Origin: a virus
Direction: 5' to 3' (one strand)
Virus record (IMG/VR): IMGVR_UViG_3300006928_000001
Location: 43,824 to 107,823 of that record
DNA length: 64,000 nt
Part shown: positions 57,645 through 64,000 of the stretch, one piece after another
Layout: the number at the start of each line of letters is the position of its first letter
Numbering within the stretch: the first letter of the stretch is position 1
Made by a program: the position numbers and the translations under genes
The notes under the pieces: model-generated
What the model was told of the DNA's origin: nothing
Seen by the model: only the letters and a program-made list of their open reading frames with translations
Databases searched by the model: none

Positions 57645-60020
57645 ATGATGAACATCGGCGCAAAGATCGTCATTAATCCGCTTAAGGCTCTTTGGGCCAT
57701 GGCGCGGATGACGAAGTCTACTCGATTCCTCATCAAGACGTACGGATCGTGGCAGATTGCTTCGGCTAGGACTGGTGCATCAGTTAAAGAACTGATGAAC
57801 ATCGTCAAGACGGAGCGCTCTACGACACAGATGCAGCGTAATGTCAATCTGCTGAACCGTAGCGTTCGCACGACAACTGCTGCTGTAAAAGAACTTCGTA
57901 TTTCTAGTAGCAAGCTGTACGGATTCTTTAGCGGTGGTAAAGCACGTGGTCCTGTTAAGTCACTAAAGAAGATCAATAAGACTGCGAAGCAGGTACAACA
58001 CACCATCAGACGGACGACGCAATCGTCTCATGACTTGATTGCCACGTTTGCTGGTGCTATTGCTGCCATCGGTGGTGTAAAGCTAGCTAGATCTTTTGGC
58101 TCGTTTTTTCAAAGTGCTGTCGCTTCAGCAGCTCATACCGAAGCGAACAGAGTTACGTTTGACGCTCTGCTAGGGGATAAGGGCAAGTCGAAAGAGCTCA
58201 TGAGTCGTATCACATCCTACTCTGCGGCCACTCCGTTCCAACGGTCTGACCTCATTGAAGGCTCTAAGATGCTACTTAACGTGACTAAGGACAATCTCGA
58301 TGAAAACGAGAAGTTGTTCAAACTGTCTGCTAATATCGCTGCACTCCGGCCAGGTAAGAAGGTTGCAGAGGTATCACGAGGAATTGTAAACGCCACAGTT
58401 GGTGAATTCGACATTCTGAAGTCGTCGTTTGGCTTGGTCCTTAGAGCAGAACAGTTTAAGAAGTACGGTACACCAGGCGGCAAGGCGTACTCTGAGGCAG
58501 TCATCAAGGAGATTCAACGTCAGTTCACGGAAAAAACTGGTGGCGCCGATCTCGTTGGTGAATTGTCTAAGACGCTACAGGGTAAAGTCTCAACGCTGAT
58601 TGATAATCTTGATATTCTTCGAGATTACTTCGGCGAAAAGATGATTGAAATCTTCGACATCAAAGAAGTCGTTGACGTACTCATCAAGGGAGCTAGCGAT
58701 TTCATTTTCGCATTCCGTGGCCTGATGGGCGAAGGTGTCTTGAACGGCACTCAAGACATGGCAAGGTGGATGGACATTCATCCGTTTATCAAAGACCTTG
58801 CGTTTTTTACCGTTGAAGGTATGAAGAAACTTGAAATGTTCGTGTCGTTTACTAAGCACAGCGTTATCAAGCCTCTTTACGACATGTTTAGTAACCTGAG
58901 TGAAGGTGTACGTCAGGCTGTCATCGGGATCGGGTTTAGCGGGCTAGCGGCGTCACTCGGGACTGGTATCATCGTACCGACTATTACGATGATCGGACTA
59001 GTGTTTAGCGCTCTAGTTGCCGTATTGTCTCCGCTATCCTCGTTTATCATCCCAGGTATTGTTGCCGGAATTGGTGCTCTGCTCGGTATTCTACCGTCCG
59101 GTGGTATCGTCGGTATATTTGGCGTTGGATTTGCTGTATTCAGAAAGGACGGTGAATCTGTTGCGACCACGTTTAAGCGAATGGCGTGGTGGCTTACATG
59201 GTTCAAGGATAGCGCCGTCGCTGCGATGAAGGCATTCTGGACTCCGTTCATTAAGGAAGTGATGCCTGTAGTTAAGGAGAACTTCGGTAATACCATGAAA
59301 GCTCTAAACGAGCTGAAGGTGCCATTGCAAGAGTTCTTTGCGCAGTTTACTGGTCAGCGTGTTACTTCAATCAAAGACTTTGCTATCTTGGGCAAGGAGC
59401 TTGGAATTGCATTCGGAAAGTTCCTCGCTTGGAACGCCGAAAAAGCAGTCAAGTGGATTAACCGACTTACGGCTGTGCTTAAGTTCGCGCAAAGCTCTGG
59501 GTTCTTCCAGGCATACGCTAGTGATATCATTAATCTAGGTAAGTCGTTTTTCGGCCTGTTGACTGGCGCTGACCGTAGTACCAAGAGTCTAAAAACGTTC
59601 ATGCTAGCATTGGCTGACGTAGTGACTAATCCGTTTAGGTTGATTATCGTCGGCCTGATTGATATGCTAGATGGTGCATTCAAAAAGCTTCAACCCATTG
59701 TTGCGGCATTCAGTACTGACATGGCAGAGAAAATCGGTTCGACCATTGAATCACTGAAGGGTATGAAAGAGACGATTAAGGAAGGGTTCTTGAAGACGAA
59801 CATTCCTATCGGGTTGGAAGTCGAACCATTTGAAGACACGTTGTCTGTAGAAATTGACGGAGAAAAGGTCGCTGAAACTACTCGTAAGCGCGATATGCGT
59901 GCTCGTCATGGTGGCCGTGGCGGTAATCCGGTTAACCCAGAAGAATTGGGCTTCGTTTTGACGTCTGGTGGTGCGGGAATCAAGGTGGTTACTTCTGACC
60001 AAATCGTCGAGGAGCTCTGA
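57645..60020 (+). CDS. Tape measure protein
   Basis: The 791-residue product is basic and helical. It has a hydrophobic, Gly-rich region about residues 425-500 (SGLAASLGTGIIVPTITMI, FIIPGIVAGIGALLGILPSG), typical of tape measure proteins. The position after the chaperone and before the hub genes confirms it. A tape measure of this length would suggest a fairly short tail by the usual rule of about 1.5 A per residue. Confidence 0.75.
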   Translation: MMNIGAKIVINPLKALWAMARMTKSTRFLIKTYGSWQIASARTGASVKELMNIVKTERSTTQMQRNVNLLNRSVRTTTAAVKELRISSSKLYGFFSGGKARGPVKSLKKINKTAKQVQHTIRRTTQSSHDLIATFAGAIAAIGGVKLARSFGSFFQSAVASAAHTEANRVTFDALLGDKGKSKELMSRITSYSAATPFQRSDLIEGSKMLLNVTKDNLDENEKLFKLSANIAALRPGKKVAEVSRGIVNATVGEFDILKSSFGLVLRAEQFKKYGTPGGKAYSEAVIKEIQRQFTEKTGGADLVGELSKTLQGKVSTLIDNLDILRDYFGEKMIEIFDIKEVVDVLIKGASDFIFAFRGLMGEGVLNGTQDMARWMDIHPFIKDLAFFTVEGMKKLEMFVSFTKHSVIKPLYDMFSNLSEGVRQAVIGIGFSGLAASLGTGIIVPTITMIGLVFSALVAVLSPLSSFIIPGIVAGIGALLGILPSGGIVGIFGVGFAVFRKDGESVATTFKRMAWWLTWFKDSAVAAMKAFWTPFIKEVMPVVKENFGNTMKALNELKVPLQEFFAQFTGQRVTSIKDFAILGKELGIAFGKFLAWNAEKAVKWINRLTAVLKFAQSSGFFQAYASDIINLGKSFFGLLTGADRSTKSLKTFMLALADVVTNPFRLIIVGLIDMLDGAFKKLQPIVAAFSTDMAEKIGSTIESLKGMKETIKEGFLKTNIPIGLEVEPFEDTLSVEIDGEKVAETTRKRDMRARHGGRGGNPVNPEELGFVLTSGGAGIKVVTSDQIVEEL

Positions 60021-60718
60021 TGCCATCACCAATTGCGTTTCCTCCTGGACCATCATGGGTTCTTGTTAACGCAGATCAGCCTCTTAGTCTACCGGTTCTA
60101 GGTCAATTCGATCCAGAACTGCGTGTACAGAAGGGCCGACCTAAGTGGCAGTCAAAAGATGGCATCGCTGGAGGTATGCCATGGTTGAAGTACACAGGAA
60201 AAGGTCTTGGGTACTTTACGTTTGTATTTCACGCGATCTCACTGACAACGTTCGACCAGTACCCGTTGTTGGCATGGGAACGTATCAATGAACTAGCAGA
60301 TTATGATAGTACTTTCGGCCGACCACCAAGAGTTTGGTGGTGGCATGGACTTCATTTTTTCGAAGGCTTCATCGTCGATATCCCAGATGCACCAATCAAG
60401 CACTGGGGACCCGGGATCATTAATTCTCGACTTGTCCGCGAGATTGGCCCGGTTACTATTACTGTTAAGCGCATTCCTAAGGAGAAGACCGAACTTTCTA
60501 TTAGTACAAACTACGTAACTAAGACAGATGATACTTTGTACGAAGAGCTAGCGCTACAGCAGTATGGTGACGCTAGGTACGGTCATACCCTTGAAGAACA
60601 CAATCAAGGGGTTCAAGTCGAAGAGACTATAGAACTACCGCGTAAGAATAGTGGGCTAATCTCAAAAACGACCGAGGTCGCTCCGTTCTTTGATGACCCA
60701 GTTGACCCGAGACTCTAA
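60020..60718 (+). CDS. Tail tube-initiator/LysM-type baseplate protein
   Basis: The 232-residue product resembles the N-terminal domain of contractile injection system tube-type proteins (GYFTFVFHAISLTTFDQYP, PRVWWWHGLHFFEGFIVDI, ITVKRIP). Such proteins link the tape measure to the hub. Start overlaps the tape measure stop (TGATG). Confidence 0.55.
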   Translation: MPSPIAFPPGPSWVLVNADQPLSLPVLGQFDPELRVQKGRPKWQSKDGIAGGMPWLKYTGKGLGYFTFVFHAISLTTFDQYPLLAWERINELADYDSTFGRPPRVWWWHGLHFFEGFIVDIPDAPIKHWGPGIINSRLVREIGPVTITVKRIPKEKTELSISTNYVTKTDDTLYEELALQQYGDARYGHTLEEHNQGVQVEETIELPRKNSGLISKTTEVAPFFDDPVDPRL

Positions 60719-61950
60719 TGCCACTCGGTGATAAACTCAAATTCGAAAAGTTCTCTGGACCAGAGTCAGAGATTTACGCACAGGTACAGTTTAAGACTTC
60801 AGGCGGGTATGATATTGATACCCAAGGTCTTTCTAGCGTCAAAGTGCGTTTGCAGCTTGGTTCGGCTGACGAGCTAACTATGGCTTTGCCATCTAGGGTC
60901 ATGGACAAAGAGTATAACATGGTTTGGCGGCCGGATATGTCTATTTGGCAAAACGGTTCGATCATTCATGTTGACATGGGGTACGATGGTGAATTTACGC
61001 CTATGCAACACTTTGAAATCGTTAGCAGTACAAATCAGTACCAAGGCTCAGAAGCTGAGATGCTAACCATTCGTGGTGTGTCTGAGTTGGCACGTGCTGC
61101 TAGAAATCAGAAGCATCGAACTTGGGATCAGTCCCCCGGTGATGATCTTAGGGTTATCGATGATGTCGCTGCTGAATATGGCTGGACCGTCGACGTTGAC
61201 GGTAGTGACATGTTGAATCTCAAGCAACGGGTTAAAAAGGCTGGGAAGACTGATCTTGATTTGTTGAAGCTTATCGCTAGTCAAGCACGCCTAGGCGGCC
61301 CACGCGTCGACTACTACAATACGCTATTCATGCCAAAGCCGGTGGTTGGTAAGCTGAAGTTTACTCGTGGTATTGGTGACCCAGACGCTAGACGCCTTCA
61401 TACTCTAAGTATGGAGCGTGATGGTGGTGCCTCAACTCGTGTTCTTGTAGTTTCATGGGACCCGACTAACCAGACTTGGGTCGAGAAGGAATTTCAGGCT
61501 GACAAATTCAGTGGCGACCCAGTACTTACGTTTGAGGGTGCCAAGTCTGAGAAAGAACTACGTCTCAAGCCTGGCGGCGACATTAAGACTCAGACTTTAA
61601 CCCTAGCGGCAGTCGAACACAGTGGCCATGGTAGTAGTGAGCGTGTAGATGTCTTGAACTCTGCTGTGTATGAAAAGGAAGATGGACTCACGGCAGAAGA
61701 GCTAGCCAAGCGATACTTCGAACTACGTGAGAAGCTATCTCGTTGGGCTACTGTTACTGTAGATGGTCATCCTGACATCGTGCCATACGTGTCTATCGAG
61801 TTGCAAGGTGACCTGGCAGAAATTGATAAAGGTCATTGGCTTCCGCTATGGGTTGAGCATACGATTGATAGCAACGGTTGGATGACTACGTGCCGTGTAG
61901 TTCGAATCGTCGATGAACGAAACTTCCCCGTCAGTTCAGTGGAGTCCTAG
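60718..61950 (+). CDS. gpD-like baseplate hub protein
   Basis: The 410-residue product matches the late-control gpD/VgrG-type hub: LSSVKVRLQLGSADELTM, then SIWQNGSIIHVDMGYDG, QHFEIVSSTNQYQGSEAEML, and VIDDVAAEYGWTV. It forms the trimeric hub through which the tube passes. It is the last tail gene here, so further baseplate genes lie elsewhere. The start overlaps the previous stop (TAATG). Confidence 0.7.
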   Translation: MPLGDKLKFEKFSGPESEIYAQVQFKTSGGYDIDTQGLSSVKVRLQLGSADELTMALPSRVMDKEYNMVWRPDMSIWQNGSIIHVDMGYDGEFTPMQHFEIVSSTNQYQGSEAEMLTIRGVSELARAARNQKHRTWDQSPGDDLRVIDDVAAEYGWTVDVDGSDMLNLKQRVKKAGKTDLDLLKLIASQARLGGPRVDYYNTLFMPKPVVGKLKFTRGIGDPDARRLHTLSMERDGGASTRVLVVSWDPTNQTWVEKEFQADKFSGDPVLTFEGAKSEKELRLKPGGDIKTQTLTLAAVEHSGHGSSERVDVLNSAVYEKEDGLTAEELAKRYFELREKLSRWATVTVDGHPDIVPYVSIELQGDLAEIDKGHWLPLWVEHTIDSNGWMTTCRVVRIVDERNFPVSSVES

Positions 61951-62055
61951 AGGCTTACGAAAACTTAGGGGGTATACTAACCCCCTCCCAAGGACCTTCG
62001 TGGCCTCCTGGAGTGAGCTAGGGCTACGAAAGTCCCTAAATAGGAGGCCCAAACC
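61951..62055 (+). promoter_or_regulatory. Leader of the lysis genes with promoter-like and hairpin elements
   Basis: GGGGG-TATACTAA-CCCCC (61969-61985) carries a TATACT box between complementary runs. GGAC.TTCGT.GCC (61992-62005) pairs with GGGCTACGAA.GTCC (62022-62034). This may be a promoter, attenuator or processing site that sets lysis gene expression. Confidence 0.45.
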
Positions 62056-62355
62056 ATGGCCCTTACTCCCAAGACCACCAAGTATGTGATCACGGCGATT
62101 GTAGTGATCACGCTTCTTATCGTCGGGTACGCTATGTACCAGAATGGGTACGCAGAAGGTGCGACTGCTGCTGCTGGTGCAGCTACCGCGGCCGGTGCTG
62201 CTGCGTATGCCACCGGACGCGAACGTCAACGCGTTGATGACGTAGTTGATGACGCTCGAGAGTTCGTGGCTGACAGTAGTCAACCGGTAGTGAGTCCTGA
62301 ACCGGTTAAGAGCGTAGATAACGTTGCTGATAAGGCTAACGAGTTGTCGTCGTGA
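62056..62355 (+). CDS. Small membrane protein, possible holin
   Basis: The 99-residue product has one membrane segment (residues 10-27), a Gly/Ala-rich part (TAAAGAATAAGAAAYATG) and an acidic tail. Its position just before the spanin-like and endolysin genes fits a holin (type III), but the single segment leaves this open. GGAGG site. Confidence 0.5.
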   Translation: MALTPKTTKYVITAIVVITLLIVGYAMYQNGYAEGATAAAGAATAAGAAAYATGRERQRVDDVVDDAREFVADSSQPVVSPEPVKSVDNVADKANELSS

Positions 62356-62732
62356 TAGCTCTTATCCTATCTTTAGCGTTGGCTCAAGACTTGCCATTAG
62401 TTAAGTGTAACGATGAAACTAAAATGTGTGATGTACATGTAGAGCGGCTTAACGTACTTAACCACAAAGCAGGTCAGTACGAAGATGTCAAGCTTAAGCT
62501 TGATGACGCACTTGTCAAGATTAGCAGACTTGCTGACGAGCTGGAGAAAGCAAATGACACGCTATCTGAGCAAGATGCCAGGTTGCTGGCCCTTCAGGTC
62601 CAGCTTGCCGATGCCGGAATCAGAACCCAACAAGCTACCAGACAACGCAACACCGCCTACGTCATTGCCGGAACCACATTCGCCTCGATCCTTGGAGGAG
62701 GTTACCTTGTCTTACGAGCTACCAGGCGATAA
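62352..62732 (+). CDS. Spanin- or holin-like protein
   Basis: The 126-residue product has an N-terminal signal-like helix (MIALILSLALA), a coiled coil (about 40-95) and a C-terminal membrane segment (TAYVIAGTTFASILGGGYLVL). A coiled coil between envelope anchors fits a spanin or holin-type lysis protein. GTG start overlaps the upstream stop (GTGA), and its end overlaps the endolysin start. Confidence 0.5.
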   Translation: MIALILSLALAQDLPLVKCNDETKMCDVHVERLNVLNHKAGQYEDVKLKLDDALVKISRLADELEKANDTLSEQDARLLALQVQLADAGIRTQQATRQRNTAYVIAGTTFASILGGGYLVLRATRR

Positions 62733-63417
62733 GAAGCGTATCATCGAGAGTGTAGTCGGTCTTTTTGAAACTGGCAAGCCAGGTGGTGGAGACTACACTA
62801 CTTGTGTATACCTCGCTGACGGTGCTGGTATCACGTATGGTAAGCACCAGGCTATTGACCGTAGTGGTAGCCTAGACGCTATTGTACAAAGATACATTCT
62901 ACTTGGTGGAGTATACAGGGACGATCTCAAGAAGTTTCAGACTCTTCTTGAAGAAAACGGTACCGTTGGTTTCGAGCCTGATGATCTTCCAGCACAAGTG
63001 ACAGATCTAATGCATCTGTTGTTTATTACAGGTAGTGACCCAGTCATGCACCAGGCCCAAGACGAGGTCTTTGACGAATGGTACTGGAACCCGATGGAAG
63101 TCAAGTGCAAGGAGCTTAAGCTAGAGCTCCCGTTAAGTTGGCTCGTTATGTACGACAGTTCCATCCATAGTGGTCCAGCCGGTATCGACCGTACTCGAAA
63201 CCTGTTTCCGCAGGTCCCACCGTCTAAGGGTGGCACTGAGAAAGTGTGGACTACCGCGTATATTGAAGCTCGACGCGAGTGGTTGGCGACCCATAGCAAA
63301 ACCATCCTGCACGGTACAGTGTACCGGCAGGATGCTATGCTTGATCTTGTAGCCGCTGGAAATTGGGACTTGACAACTCCATTTCAAGTTGCCAAGCCTA
63401 GAGCTACGATTACTTAG
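62707..63417 (+). CDS. Endolysin, chitosanase (GH46)-like
   Basis: The 236-residue product starts at TTG 62707 after GGAGG. KKRIIESVVGLFETGK then YLADGAGITYGKHQAIDRSG matches the catalytic region of GH46 chitosanases, in which Glu21 and Asp38 sit at the catalytic positions, by alignment with the N174-type enzyme. Phages use this fold to cut glycan strands of peptidoglycan. The previous lysis genes overlap it. Its stop overlaps that of the ribonucleotide reductase gene on the other strand. Confidence 0.75.
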   Translation: MSYELPGDKKRIIESVVGLFETGKPGGGDYTTCVYLADGAGITYGKHQAIDRSGSLDAIVQRYILLGGVYRDDLKKFQTLLEENGTVGFEPDDLPAQVTDLMHLLFITGSDPVMHQAQDEVFDEWYWNPMEVKCKELKLELPLSWLVMYDSSIHSGPAGIDRTRNLFPQVPPSKGGTEKVWTTAYIEARREWLATHSKTILHGTVYRQDAMLDLVAAGNWDLTTPFQVAKPRATIT

Positions 63418-64000
63418 CAGTCGCGTCAGCGAATGTCAAAGTTTGCGAAGAATCAAGTAGACTGCTGTAATCAACACCACACTCTCCGCTTGGGCATTCC
63501 AACGCGGAGAGTACTTGCATGGGCTTGCTTCGGTCACGGTACACAGTAGTTCCTGGAATACCCATCTTCCAAGACAATCGGTATGCATGCTCAACGTCTT
63601 CGATAGACGCGTCATTCGGCATGTTGATAGTTTTGCTCACGCTCATGCATGTAAACGCACAGACTGCGGCCTGCATACGAACGTGCTCAACAGCAGAAAG
63701 TTTGTTAGCCGTAATCATCCACGGCTTACCTCGGTGCTCATCTGTGTGCCAAAGGTCATGGTAGGTGATGTCCTTTCCAGCGCTATCAGTACGCTTGATG
63801 CCCCAATCAAATGGAGGCTCCAGTCCACCAGAAATCGTTACTGGTGTATCAGCCCCAATAGCACGGGTCATTGTCCATCCAGCGATCATAGAGATCGTTC
63901 CAGTTGGGGCGACCGAAGTTACGCACGTATTGGTTGCGTATTCACCAGCTTGAGTTCGCTTAATGAGCGAATTCCAACGGTCTAGATGACTCTGAGGACA
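63410..64000 (-). CDS. nrdJ: Adenosylcobalamin-dependent (class II) ribonucleotide reductase, C-terminal part
   Basis: About 196 residues are visible; the gene runs off the right edge. TSVAPTGTIS, EHVRMQAAVCAFTCMSVSKT then INMPNDASIEDVEHAYRLSW, and the tail region ECPSGECGVD are typical of class II reductases that make deoxyribonucleotides with vitamin B12. The C-terminal CPSGEC is the reductant cysteine pair. The enzyme needs no oxygen-dependent radical and suits phages of aquatic hosts. It marks nucleotide supply for replication. Confidence 0.85.
   Translation of the reverse strand, partial: CPQSHLDRWNSLIKRTQAGEYATNTCVTSVAPTGTISMIAGWTMTRAIGADTPVTISGGLEPPFDWGIKRTDSAGKDITYHDLWHTDEHRGKPWMITANKLSAVEHVRMQAAVCAFTCMSVSKTINMPNDASIEDVEHAYRLSWKMGIPGTTVYRDRSKPMQVLSALECPSGECGVDYSSLLDSSQTLTFADATAK

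Noticed and set aside
1-64000. CRISPR arrays, insertion sequences, integrase, rRNA
   Set aside because: No repeat-spacer pattern, transposase or integrase motif, or rRNA sequence was seen.

Overview
The window is part of the genome of a large tailed dsDNA bacteriophage with a contractile tail (myovirus type). The evidence is a sheath protein, a tube protein, a gp26-like chaperone, a tape measure, a gpD-like hub, an XkdF-like prohead protease, a major capsid protein and a lysis cassette in one late block. The host cannot be fixed from sequence. An SspB-like protein, a lipoprotein signal and a possible spanin hint at a Gram-negative (proteobacterial) host, but this is inference. Terminase and portal genes are not in the window.

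Layout: everything from position 1 to about 32.8 kb is read on the minus strand, everything from 33.2 to 63.4 kb on the plus strand, and the right edge (63.4-64 kb) carries the end of a minus-strand ribonucleotide reductase. The divergence point at 32.8-33.2 kb is an AT-rich, hairpin-rich region. The two transcription units meet tail to tail at 63.41 kb with overlapping stop codons.

0-9 kb (minus): replication and accessory functions: a primase with zinc finger and Toprim (cut by the left edge), a probable ssDNA-binding protein, an SNF2-type helicase, a CheY-like response regulator in a short operon of unknown genes, and a beta-rich fibre or spike-like protein with its own promoter and a perfect 12-bp inverted repeat over the start site.

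9-33 kb (minus): about 50 small, mostly unrecognised genes packed with 1-4 base overlaps, typical of early phage accessory genes. Recognisable members are small zinc-ribbon proteins, two HExxH proteins (one a lipoprotein), an SspB-like protein and a P-loop kinase. Non-coding stretches in this block are unusually structured: a tRNA-like segment (17.4-17.6 kb), a multi-hairpin RNA (20.7-20.9 kb), a G-quadruplex and hairpin (26.75-26.8 kb), a 60-bp inverted repeat enclosing an AT-rich iteron-like segment (27.0-27.3 kb, candidate origin) and a run of perfect hairpins (31.1-32.9 kb).

33-43 kb (plus): small DNA-binding-like proteins, a cytosine-C5 methyltransferase-like protein fused to an AT-hook and a deoxyribosyltransferase-like domain, a second deoxyribosyltransferase-like protein, a Nudix hydrolase, a membrane-anchored metzincin-like protease and a GC-rich, probably recently acquired lectin-fold protein.

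43-63 kb (plus): head (protease, protease/scaffold with a nested start, capsid protein, decoration), connectors, contractile tail (sheath, tube, chaperone with a probable -1 programmed frameshift, tape measure, hub) and lysis genes ending in a chitosanase-type (GH46-like) endolysin.
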